Positions 39,940 to 47,872 of a stretch of 64,000 nt of DNA are shown here, piece after piece (the stretch's first letter is position 1; each line of letters begins with the position of its first letter). A model generated the notes under the pieces. The model saw only the letters and a program-made list of their open reading frames with translations. It ran no database searches and was not told the origin of the DNA. The stretch is from assembly GCA_902802045.1 (NCBI GenBank), contig CADCKQ010000009.1, positions 41,340 through 105,339 on the forward strand. The letters run 5' to 3'. The translations under genes and the position numbers were made by a program. The stretch comes from Oscillospiraceae bacterium. GTDB lineage: Bacteria > Bacillota > Clostridia > Oscillospirales > Oscillospiraceae.

Positions 39940-40338
39940 ATGTTAAACTGTGTAACTTTAATGGGAAGAATGACCAAAGATCCGGAGCTCAGGTATACCC
40001 CGAGCCAGACTCCTGTCGCGACCTTTACGCTCGCAGTGGATAGGGATTTCAAAAAAGGCGAGGAAAAGCAGGTCGATTTCATAGACTGCGTCGCCTGGAA
40101 AAGCACTGCCGAATTTGCCGCCAGGAACTTTTCGAAAGGCATGCTCTGCGTAGTCGAAGGAAGGCTGCAGATACGCGCCTGGGAGGACAATGCCGGAAAC
40201 AAACGCAGAAACGCGGAAGTCATCGTTGACAACCTCTATTTCTGCGGATCGAGGCCGAAAGACGAAACGGAAAAACCGCCCCGGGACGATCCCTTTAAGA
40301 CCATTTCATCTGAAGACGACGGCGACCTGCCGTTCTGA
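39940..40338 (+). CDS. ssb: Single-stranded DNA-binding protein, copy 1
   Basis: 132-residue OB-fold SSB: MLNCVTLMGRMTKDPELRYT start, VATFTLAVDRDFKK, VDFIDCVAWKSTAEFAARNFSKG, VVEGRLQIRAWED and acidic C-terminal tip DDGDLPF, which recruits partner proteins. It coats single-stranded DNA in phage replication or recombination. AAAAAGGAG stands at normal distance before the ATG. The second copy 110 bases downstream is about 90% identical, showing a tandem duplication. Confidence 0.95.
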   Translation: MLNCVTLMGRMTKDPELRYTPSQTPVATFTLAVDRDFKKGEEKQVDFIDCVAWKSTAEFAARNFSKGMLCVVEGRLQIRAWEDNAGNKRRNAEVIVDNLYFCGSRPKDETEKPPRDDPFKTISSEDDGDLPF

Positions 40339-40359
40339 AAAATTCAAAAAAAGGAGAGA

Positions 40360-40441
40360 CTGTACCCTGTACACTAACTGTGCCCTGTGCACTGTGCATT
40401 GTGCACTTACTGTTCACTGTACACTGTACACTATACACTGA
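40360..40441. repeat. 7-bp CACTGT-type array 4, between SD and start of ssb copy 2
   Basis: About 11 units of the type TGCACTG/TACACTG with variants. The array starts just after AAGGAGAG (40351) and ends 6 bases before the ssb ATG. A near-identical array is at 40857-40947. Confidence 0.9.
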
Positions 40442-40447
40442 ATTACG

Positions 40448-40846
40448 ATGTTAAACTGTGTAACTTTAATGGGAAGAATGACCAAAGATCCGGAGCTGAG
40501 GTACACCCAGTCCCAGACCCCTGTCGCGACCTTTACGCTTGCAGTCGACAGGGATTACAAAAAAGGCGAGGAAAAGCAGGTCGATTTCATAGACTGCGTC
40601 GCCTGGAAAAGCACTGGCGAATTTGCCGCAAGAAACTTTTCGAAGGGCACGCTCTGCGTAGTCGAAGGAAGGCTGCAGATACGCGCCTGGGAGGACAATG
40701 CCGGAAACAAACGCAGAAACGCGGAAGTTGTCGTGGAGAACATCTATTACGGATCGTCGAGGCCGAAAGACGAAACGGAAAAACTGCCCTGGGACGAGCC
40801 CTTTAAGACCATCGCTTCGGAAGACGACGGCGATCTGCCGTTCTGA
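40448..40846 (+). CDS. ssb: Single-stranded DNA-binding protein, copy 2
   Basis: 132 residues, all SSB features as in copy 1, with changes such as F-to-Y in VDRDYKK, STAEF to STGEF and the C-terminal SRPKDETEKLPWDEPF; the DDGDLPF tip is kept. An in-frame TGA (40439-40441) just upstream fixes the ATG at 40448. The only good Shine-Dalgarno sequence (AAGGAG at 40351) lies about 90 bases upstream, separated by the 7-bp array. How it is translated is unclear: coupling with copy 1 or a folded array are options. Confidence 0.93.
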   Translation: MLNCVTLMGRMTKDPELRYTQSQTPVATFTLAVDRDYKKGEEKQVDFIDCVAWKSTGEFAARNFSKGTLCVVEGRLQIRAWEDNAGNKRRNAEVVVENIYYGSSRPKDETEKLPWDEPFKTIASEDDGDLPF

Positions 40847-40856
40847 GAAAGGAGTA

Positions 40857-40947
40857 ACTGTGCACTGTGCACTGTGAACTCATCTGTGCCCTGTGCACTG
40901 TGCATTGTGCACTTACTGTTCACTGTACACTGTACACTATACACTGA
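40857..40947. repeat. 7-bp CACTGT-type array 5, between SD and start of the HTH gene
   Basis: About 12 units, sharing a stretch of about 65 bases almost exactly with array 4, including the ending CTATACACTGAATTA. It starts right after GAAAGGAG (40847-40854) and ends 6 bases before the ATG at 40954. Confidence 0.9.
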
Positions 40948-40953
40948 ATTATC

Positions 40954-41178
40954 ATGAACATGATAGAGAAAGTCCATTATTTCGCGGGAAAAAAAGGGCT
41001 CACTGTGAAAGAGCTTGCAAAAGCGCTGGATATAAATCCCCAGCTGCTGGTGCTGAGGGAGAATTCAAAAGGAAATCTCAGCTTGAGAAATATAACTAAG
41101 ATATGCAATTATCTCAGCCTGGACCTTGTCTATTTCTACAGCTTCAGTCCGACGGAATATGAGGATCTGAGCGCGTAA
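40954..41178 (+). CDS. Cro-like HTH protein
   Basis: 74 residues. The helix-turn-helix is LTVKELAKALDINPQLLVLRENSKGNLSLRNITKICNYLSL, like the Xre/Cro family. Small DNA-binding proteins of this size act as Cro or early regulators. Its Shine-Dalgarno AAAGGAG lies about 100 bases upstream, across a 7-bp array, as for ssb copy 2. An alternative start is the second Met (MIEKVHYF). Function is inferred from the motif only. Confidence 0.75.
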   Translation: MNMIEKVHYFAGKKGLTVKELAKALDINPQLLVLRENSKGNLSLRNITKICNYLSLDLVYFYSFSPTEYEDLSA

Positions 41179-41216
41179 ACCGTCCGGCCGGGTTTTTATT
41201 GAAAAGGGCAAAAAAA

Positions 41217-41252
41217 CAGCGGTACAGGATCCGAACCGGAAACTGTACCGCT
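41217..41252. terminator. Hairpin after the HTH gene
   Basis: Perfect stem AGCGGTACAG/CTGTACCGCT about 40 bases after the stop. It lacks a T-run on the plus strand; on the minus strand it is followed by GTTTTTTTGCC, so it terminates better in that direction. Confidence 0.5.
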
Positions 41253-41306
41253 TGATAATAGCAATATGCACAAAAAAACAAAGTCATCTTTGTAGAATAT
41301 AAACAA

Positions 41307-41335
41307 TTTAAGGCGGGAGTTTTTTTTGATATAAT
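41307..41335 (+). promoter_or_regulatory. Promoter of the 59-residue gene
   Basis: TTTAAG and TATAAT with a 17-base spacer, 44 bases before the ATG at 41379. Confidence 0.55.
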
Positions 41336-41378
41336 TATATTTTGGATTAATAGAACAACCAGAAAGGAATCAAAAACT

Positions 41379-41558
41379 ATGAGACTCGGAACAATAGTTA
41401 AGATAAGAGATGAGTGGAGAGATCCGAACGAAACCGAAAACACGTTATATGTCGTTAAGGAAAATAACGGAGACAGATCGGTCATTGAGCTGAAGGATTG
41501 CGACCTGCCCCTGAAACCCACTGAAACCGTACAGGATTATATGATCGAGGAAGCGTAA
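41379..41558 (+). CDS. Small protein of 59 residues, unknown
   Basis: Reads MRLGTIVKIRDEWRDPNETE, then a strand-rich middle (NTLYVVKENNGDRSVIEL) and an acidic end. AGAAAGGAA stands 8-10 bases before the ATG, and a TATAAT promoter precedes it. The fold could be a small SH3-like or KOW-like barrel, judging by length and alternating strands, but no family was recognised. It lies between the prophage and the defence island and could belong to either. Confidence 0.6.
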   Translation: MRLGTIVKIRDEWRDPNETENTLYVVKENNGDRSVIELKDCDLPLKPTETVQDYMIEEA

Positions 41559-41627
41559 AGAAGAAAAGAGCGTTCTTTTTTAGCATGCTGGACATGTATA
41601 TATAAAACACCTGAGAGGGGAAAAATT

Positions 41628-43757
41628 ATGGCTGCAATAAATGATCTTATAGATCAGATCGAAGACCAGGGTTTAAGAGAAAGAATAAAGGCTGAAGTTG
41701 AGAAAATGAACAAGCAGAAGAAATTCGGGCTTGTTTTTGAAGAGCATATCCCGGAATGTACGCCTCTCTATGATATTCCCATAAAAAGAGGAAGTACAGT
41801 TGCACTAAAATCCGGAGATATAAAAGAGACATATTCAGTCATTTCAATAAATGACGATGTTGCTTCTTGCAGAAATAAAGTATCCAGAGAGACAGCAGAA
41901 TTCTCTCTGGATGATCTTGTATCTGTGGCTGAATTCGGCGAGCCTATCTATCCATATCTTAAGCCAATCGATGAGGTAGAAAATGCACCCGACAGTGACC
42001 TGTGGCACACTCTGATAGAAGCAGATAACTACCATGCTCTTCAGCTTCTTGAATATCTATATGCCGGCAAAGTTGACTGTATCTATATTGATCCACCATA
42101 TAATACCGGTGCTCGTGATTGGAAGTATAATAATGACTATGTGGATGGAAACGACAACTATAGACACAGCAAGTGGCTTTCCATGATGGAAAAGCGCCTT
42201 CTTCTCGCTAAGAAATTGCTTAATCCAAAAGACTCTGTCCTGATTGTGACGATTGATGAGAAAGAATATTTGCATCTCGGTTGTTTACTCGAAGATATTT
42301 TTCCTGAATCGTATATACAAATGGTTAGTGATGTGATTAATCCAAAAGGCGTTGCAAGATCAGGGTTTAGAAGAAATGATGAATATATCTTTTTTATTAT
42401 GAATGGGAGCTGTCAACCTGCAAGATTGCCATTAGGGAATGAATGGTCATCCTCAGCTAATACTTCTAATTCAGATTTTAATCCAAGTGTTTCAAATAAT
42501 CCTCAATGGACATCAATGATGAGACGAGGGAGCAATTCAAGCAGAGAACATTCGCCGGGTTGTTATTATCCTATTTATGTAGACCCAGAATCAAAACAAA
42601 TTAAAGAAATTGGCGCACCAATTCCCAATGGAAATCATAACGGGCCAAATATTAAAGGTTTAATACAAATCCTTCCTATCAGAACAAATGGAGCTGAAGG
42701 GTGTTGGCAGGTTAGTTCAAATGAGCTGAAAAAAAGAATAGAACAAGGAAGGGTAAGATTAGGAAAACAAACTTCATATGGTTTCGTAGTAAATTATTTG
42801 CCTGATGGTGCTTATTCAGAACTATTTACAGATAATTGGTCAATAGATGGTAAAGCTGAAGATGGCTCATTAATTGCTCACAGAATAGGAGAAGTGTCTG
42901 AGTTAAGAGTAGCCCCTACACAATGGAAAATAGCTTCCCACAATGCATCTGAAAATGGATCAAGTTATATAGCTAAAATATTAAATGATGATAGATTTTC
43001 ATTTCCTAAATCTCTATATGCCACTCACGACGCAATTCGATTTTTTGTAGCTAACAAGCCTGATGCTCTTGTTCTTGACTTTTTTGCAGGCTCTGGTACA
43101 ACGCTTCACGCTGTGAATTTATTGAATGCGGAAGATGGCGGGCACAGGAGGTGTATTCTTGTTACAAACAACGAGGTTTCTGAAGCGGAGGCAAAGAGTC
43201 TTACCGCTCAGGGATACAAGCCCGGAGATAACGAATGGGAAAAGCTAGGAATTGCCAGATACGTTACCTGGCCGCGTACAGTCTGTAGCATAGAAGGTCA
43301 TGATGTTAATGGGAATCCATTGAAAGGCGATTACATAAGCAATACTGAAGAGCCTCTTCATATGGCAGACGGATTCAAGGCAAATGCGAAGTATTTCAAG
43401 CTGGGCTTTCTCAACAGCACTGAGGTGGCTCTGGGATTCAGGTTTAAGGAGATGCTTCCTCTGATCTGGATGAAAGCAGGGGCCGCAGGCAAATGTCCAG
43501 TTCTGGAAAATGGAGAGATACCGCCTTATCTGATTCTGCCGGAGAATAAGTTCGCTGTATTGACAGATGAAAACTATTTTGCAATGTTCAGAGAAGAATT
43601 ACAGGGGAAAAATGAAATAGATACAGTCTTCCTGGTCACAGATTATGAAACCAATTACAGATCAATGGTAAAGGATCTGAATGCAAAGAAAACATACCAG
43701 CTGTACAGGGATTATCTGGATAATTTCCGTATCAATAAAGGGAGAAGAAGCAAATGA
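41628..43757 (+). CDS. mod: Type III restriction-modification methyltransferase (Mod), N6-adenine
   Basis: 709 residues, class beta adenine-N6 methyltransferase. The catalytic motif IV DPPYNTGARDWKYNNDYVDG (about residue 152) comes before the SAM-binding motif I DFFAGSGTTLHAVNLLN (about residue 484), the order of beta-class enzymes. The middle about 200 residues, more AT-rich than the ends, form the target-recognition domain. It modifies host sites so that the Res subunit spares them. GAGAGGGG precedes the ATG. It overlaps Res by 4 bases. It begins a 21-kb plus-strand defence block. Confidence 0.92.
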   Translation: MAAINDLIDQIEDQGLRERIKAEVEKMNKQKKFGLVFEEHIPECTPLYDIPIKRGSTVALKSGDIKETYSVISINDDVASCRNKVSRETAEFSLDDLVSVAEFGEPIYPYLKPIDEVENAPDSDLWHTLIEADNYHALQLLEYLYAGKVDCIYIDPPYNTGARDWKYNNDYVDGNDNYRHSKWLSMMEKRLLLAKKLLNPKDSVLIVTIDEKEYLHLGCLLEDIFPESYIQMVSDVINPKGVARSGFRRNDEYIFFIMNGSCQPARLPLGNEWSSSANTSNSDFNPSVSNNPQWTSMMRRGSNSSREHSPGCYYPIYVDPESKQIKEIGAPIPNGNHNGPNIKGLIQILPIRTNGAEGCWQVSSNELKKRIEQGRVRLGKQTSYGFVVNYLPDGAYSELFTDNWSIDGKAEDGSLIAHRIGEVSELRVAPTQWKIASHNASENGSSYIAKILNDDRFSFPKSLYATHDAIRFFVANKPDALVLDFFAGSGTTLHAVNLLNAEDGGHRRCILVTNNEVSEAEAKSLTAQGYKPGDNEWEKLGIARYVTWPRTVCSIEGHDVNGNPLKGDYISNTEEPLHMADGFKANAKYFKLGFLNSTEVALGFRFKEMLPLIWMKAGAAGKCPVLENGEIPPYLILPENKFAVLTDENYFAMFREELQGKNEIDTVFLVTDYETNYRSMVKDLNAKKTYQLYRDYLDNFRINKGRRSK

Positions 43758-46573
43758 TAAACGAATTATTCTCTTTTCAAAAGCTTGCGGTAAATGAGCT
43801 TCGTTTTGATACAGCAATGGCTCTCAATAATTATCGCATGCTAAGAACTCCGCAGGTCGTATCTCTCCAGGCTCCGACAGGATCCGGGAAAACGATAATC
43901 ATGTCAGCACTTATTGAGGATATTTTTTGCGGAACAGATAGATTCTCCCCGCAGCCCGACGCTATCTTTGTATGGCTTTCTGACTCTCCTCAGCTTAATG
44001 AGCAGTCAAAACAGAAAATAGAACAGAAAGCAGACAAGATCCGGATCGATCAGTGCGTTGTTATCGATGAAAAATCATTTGATGCAGAAATGCTGGAAGA
44101 GGGGCACATTTATTTTCTGAACACTCAGAAGATAGGAAAATCCGGTAATTTAAGTCAGCATTCTGACAAACGGCAATATACGATATGGGAGACTCTTGAA
44201 AATACAGCCAGGGAAAAATCGGATCGTCTGTATTTTATAATTGATGAAGCTCATCGCGGTATGCAGGGAAATGCCGCAGGTACAGCTACGACAATTATGC
44301 AGAGATTTATCAAAGGCAGTGCCGCGCACAGATTGCACCCGATGCCGGTAGTTATAGGGATGAGTGCAACTGCTGAAAGATTCAACCGGCTGGTCGGAAA
44401 TACCAGCTCGACTTTGCATAAAGTCGTAATATCACCAGCACAGGTCATTCAGAGCGGGCTCCTGAAGGACCGTATTGTAATAACATATCCTGAAGATCCG
44501 GTAAAGAATAATGATATGGCTGTCCTCCAGGCAGCAACAGATGAATGGCTGAGTAAATGCCAGCATTGGTACCAGTATACATTTGAACAGCATTATACCA
44601 ATGTTAACCCGGTTTTTGTCATTCAGGTCGCAGCAGGAAGCGGAAAAAGAATATCAAATACCGATCTTGATGAAGTTATTTCGAAGATAGAAGAAAGAAT
44701 GGGCAGTCATTTCAAGGAAAATGAAGTTGTGCATACTTTTGGTTCGGTCGGAGAGCTTCAGCTGAACGGGCTCAGGGTTCCACATGTCGAGCCTTCGGAA
44801 ATAGCAGAAGACAGGAAAATAAAAGTAGTCTTATTCAAGGAGAATCTTTCAACCGGCTGGGACTGCCCCAGAGCAGAAACAATGATGTCATTCCGCCATG
44901 CAGAGGATGCCACATATATTGCCCAGCTGCTCGGAAGAATGATCAGAACACCTCTGCAATGCCATATTATCGTGGATGATTCACTCAATGATGTAAGACT
45001 GTTCCTTCCGTATTTCAACAGGGAAACTGTAAGCAATGTTATTGAAGAACTTAAAAGCGCAGAGGGAGGAGATATCCCGACAGAAATTGACGGAGAATCC
45101 CTTGAAAGTGGTTCGATCGTTCCGTGGTCTGTTCATACCGGGAGATCAAAAAGAAAAGAACCACTGCCTGATCAGATCGATATATCCGATTATCTGCGAG
45201 GCCTGGATGAAACAGGTACACATGGTGAAGGGACTACTGATACCACTCATGTAATTGAAAAGTCACCGCTGGAGCTTCTGGCAGAAGGAGAGGACCAGCC
45301 TCAGATACCGGAAGAAAAACCGGAAAAGACAACTAATAATCCTGAAGTTCCGGTTCAGGAAAAACCTCAGGAAGAAGAGCCGGGTACAGAACCTGAAATA
45401 ACTGATAATGGAATCAACCGGGAAGCTGTAATACGCTTTATAAACGAGAGCGGTTTCCTGACATATAAAGTCCGATCAGTAAAGATTAACAGCTATCTTA
45501 AATCTCTTCTGAGTCTTGCCGGTGTTCTCACACAGAATCTGATTTATCCCGGGGCAAATGATGAAATAAAGAATGATGTTTCAGAACTTATAAGGGACTA
45601 TATCAATGGACTTCACAGATCAGGTAAATATGACGAGCTGGTAGAACAGATCAAAGAGTTTAAATTATCGGTTCAGATATTTGATGTATTTGGTGAAGCA
45701 ATAAAAGACTCTGACTATGAAAACCTTTTTACAACTACAGAAACAGATCTGGACAGACAGCTCAGAGCTGCAGATATAGTTCTTGGAGGATATGGATTCC
45801 CATTTGTTTACGGCCGCAAATATCTTGATATAAATAACCCGGGCGCATTCAAGATTGATTGTATTTTATTTGCAGCAGATGAGGAATGCCTTAAAAAACT
45901 GAATAATTATGCTGAAAAGAAATTCCATGAATTCAACGATAAATATCGTATCAGCATGACTATGAAATCTGAGAAGTGCCGGAAGCAGTACAGCGATATT
46001 ATTGCAGACGGAGATGAAATCAGTAAACACAACTTTACTCTTCCCGAAACAATAAATGTACGTGTTGAGCAGGGCGGACAACTATACCAGAATCATCTGT
46101 ACGCAGATGAAAACGGTAATGCAATTATCAAGCTTAACAGTTGGGAGCGTGCAGTCATAAGTGAAGAAGAAAGCAGACCGGATTTTGTGTGCTGGTTGAG
46201 AAATTATGCAAGACAGTCATGGTCACTGAGAATACCTTATCTGGAAAACGACAGAATAAGGGAAGCTTTTCCTGATTTTATAATAATCAGGCGAGATGAA
46301 AATCTTGGATATATAATGGATATCCTTGAGCCTCACAATCCTGATTTTAAGGATAATCTTGGAAAAGCACAGGGATTTGCAGATTATGCAAAAGAGGAAC
46401 TCCGGATAGGGAGACTGCAGCTTATAAGAATGAGCAGGGATGCGTCAGGGAAAGAACGTTGCAAAAGACTTGATCTGACAGAAAGCGAAGTCAGAACCAA
46501 AGTAGCTGCTGTCATGAGCAATGATGAGCTGGATCATATATTTGATATTTACGGTAAATTCCAGGAGCAGTAA
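43754..46573 (+). CDS. res: Type III restriction enzyme Res (helicase-nuclease)
   Basis: 939 residues. Superfamily 2 helicase motifs: Walker A APTGSGKTIIMSALIED (about residue 43), DEAH box FIIDEAHRGMQG, motif III GMSATAERF, and the late motif LLGRMIRTP (motif VI). An acidic and Pro/Glu-rich linker (about 500-550) separates the motor from the C-terminal part, which ends in a PD-(D/E)XK-like nuclease: FPDFIIIRRDENLGYIMDILEPHNPDF. It cuts unmodified DNA together with Mod after translocation. ATG overlaps the Mod stop (ATGA). Confidence 0.9.
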   Translation: MINELFSFQKLAVNELRFDTAMALNNYRMLRTPQVVSLQAPTGSGKTIIMSALIEDIFCGTDRFSPQPDAIFVWLSDSPQLNEQSKQKIEQKADKIRIDQCVVIDEKSFDAEMLEEGHIYFLNTQKIGKSGNLSQHSDKRQYTIWETLENTAREKSDRLYFIIDEAHRGMQGNAAGTATTIMQRFIKGSAAHRLHPMPVVIGMSATAERFNRLVGNTSSTLHKVVISPAQVIQSGLLKDRIVITYPEDPVKNNDMAVLQAATDEWLSKCQHWYQYTFEQHYTNVNPVFVIQVAAGSGKRISNTDLDEVISKIEERMGSHFKENEVVHTFGSVGELQLNGLRVPHVEPSEIAEDRKIKVVLFKENLSTGWDCPRAETMMSFRHAEDATYIAQLLGRMIRTPLQCHIIVDDSLNDVRLFLPYFNRETVSNVIEELKSAEGGDIPTEIDGESLESGSIVPWSVHTGRSKRKEPLPDQIDISDYLRGLDETGTHGEGTTDTTHVIEKSPLELLAEGEDQPQIPEEKPEKTTNNPEVPVQEKPQEEEPGTEPEITDNGINREAVIRFINESGFLTYKVRSVKINSYLKSLLSLAGVLTQNLIYPGANDEIKNDVSELIRDYINGLHRSGKYDELVEQIKEFKLSVQIFDVFGEAIKDSDYENLFTTTETDLDRQLRAADIVLGGYGFPFVYGRKYLDINNPGAFKIDCILFAADEECLKKLNNYAEKKFHEFNDKYRISMTMKSEKCRKQYSDIIADGDEISKHNFTLPETINVRVEQGGQLYQNHLYADENGNAIIKLNSWERAVISEEESRPDFVCWLRNYARQSWSLRIPYLENDRIREAFPDFIIIRRDENLGYIMDILEPHNPDFKDNLGKAQGFADYAKEELRIGRLQLIRMSRDASGKERCKRLDLTESEVRTKVAAVMSNDELDHIFDIYGKFQEQ

Positions 46574-46593
46574 AGAAAACAGGAGATAGCTGA

Positions 46594-47871
46594 ATGATTG
46601 AGAAGATCCCTGTCGGAAGAGGGTATAATTTCATAGACCTGTTTGCAGGAGCGGGCGGATTGTCTGAAGGATTTATTCAGGCAGGATTTGAACCTCTTGC
46701 TCACGTAGAGATGAATCAGTACGCTGCAAGGACACTTGAGACCAGAACCTGTTATTACTATCTGAAAAACTCCGGAAAAACTGACCTGTACAACGATTAT
46801 TTAAAAGGGGATCTCACAAGGGAAGAGCTGTTGTCAATGGTTCCTGAAGAACACAGAGGTAATGTTATTTGTGAGGCCATGTCCGATAAAAGCCTCCCGG
46901 GAATATTTGAAAAGATAGATAACAGTCTGAAATCACGCGCTGTCAACAGAGTGGATGTAATTATAGGGGGGCCGCCCTGCCAGGCATATTCACTTGTTGG
47001 GAGAGCCCAGAGCAGTCATATGTATATTCCTATGAGTGAAGATCCACGCAATGAACTCTACAAGCTCTATGCCCGGTTTTTAAAAAAATATCAGCCCCGC
47101 ATGTTTGTATTTGAAAATGTTATGGGCATCGAATCTGCAAATGGCGGAAAGACCTGGAAAAACATTCAGAAGTACTTGAAACGCGTAGGATATTCAATTG
47201 AATTCCATGAACAGAATGCCAGCGATTTCGGCGTGCTGCAAAACAGACGCAGAATGATAATCGTCGGCTGGTTAAAAAACAGCGGTCTGCATTATCCGGC
47301 TTTTGAGAAAACAGATCCTGAAGCTAAAGTGGAAGATCTTTTTACAGATCTGCCGGATCTGAAGCCAGGTGAAAAATCATCAGTGTATTCCGAAAAAGAG
47401 CCTTCCGCTTATGTTGTCAATTATGGGATTCGTGAAAAAGACGATGTACTTACACTGCATGCTGCCAGACATAATAATGAAAGGGACATAGAGATATATA
47501 AAAAAGCTATTTCCCTCTGGCTGAACGACGGAAAAAGGCTTGATTACAATGACCTGCCGGAAGAATTGAAAACACATAATAACAGGCATTCATTTACTGA
47601 CAGATTCAAGGTTGTAGAAGCAGGGGACAAGTGCTGCCATACAATACTCGCACATTTATCCAGAGACGGGCATTATTTTATTTTTCCTGACCCTGACCAG
47701 CACAGGTCGATAACTGTCAGGGAAGCGGCAAGAATACAGTCTTTCCCGGATAATTACTTTTTTGAAGGTCCGAGAGGAGCACAATTTGTTCAGATCGGGA
47801 ATGCAGTCCCGCCATTAATGGCTTATGGAATTGCTAAAGGAATTGCAAAAGAACTGAAACAGGAGAGATAA
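46594..47871 (+). CDS. DNA 5-methylcytosine methyltransferase (DrmMII-like)
   Basis: 425 residues. C5-MTase motifs: I (FIDLFAGAGGLSEGF), IV with catalytic Cys (IGGPPCQAYSLVGRA), VI (FVFENVMGI), VIII (ASDFGVLQNRRRMIIVG), IX (TVREAARIQSFPD) and X (VQIGNAVPPLMAYGIAKGI). The target-recognition region lies between VIII and IX. AGGAGATAG precedes the ATG. It lies 1 base before the DrmD-like gene, so it is the modification partner of the DISARM block, the type used in class 2 DISARM. Whether it also serves the McrBC-like pair is open. Confidence 0.92.
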   Translation: MIEKIPVGRGYNFIDLFAGAGGLSEGFIQAGFEPLAHVEMNQYAARTLETRTCYYYLKNSGKTDLYNDYLKGDLTREELLSMVPEEHRGNVICEAMSDKSLPGIFEKIDNSLKSRAVNRVDVIIGGPPCQAYSLVGRAQSSHMYIPMSEDPRNELYKLYARFLKKYQPRMFVFENVMGIESANGGKTWKNIQKYLKRVGYSIEFHEQNASDFGVLQNRRRMIIVGWLKNSGLHYPAFEKTDPEAKVEDLFTDLPDLKPGEKSSVYSEKEPSAYVVNYGIREKDDVLTLHAARHNNERDIEIYKKAISLWLNDGKRLDYNDLPEELKTHNNRHSFTDRFKVVEAGDKCCHTILAHLSRDGHYFIFPDPDQHRSITVREAARIQSFPDNYFFEGPRGAQFVQIGNAVPPLMAYGIAKGIAKELKQER

Positions 47872-47872
47872 G

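Noticed and set aside
40360..40947. Regular short repeats near the prophage early genes, first thought to be a CRISPR array
   Set aside because: The units are 7 bases with no unique spacers, and no cas genes are nearby; it is a simple tandem repeat.
41628..46573. Mod/Res pair considered as DISARM drmMI plus an accessory helicase
   Set aside because: Motif order and the PD-(D/E)XK end of the second protein match a stand-alone type III R-M system; the DISARM methyltransferase is better assigned to the gene at 46594.
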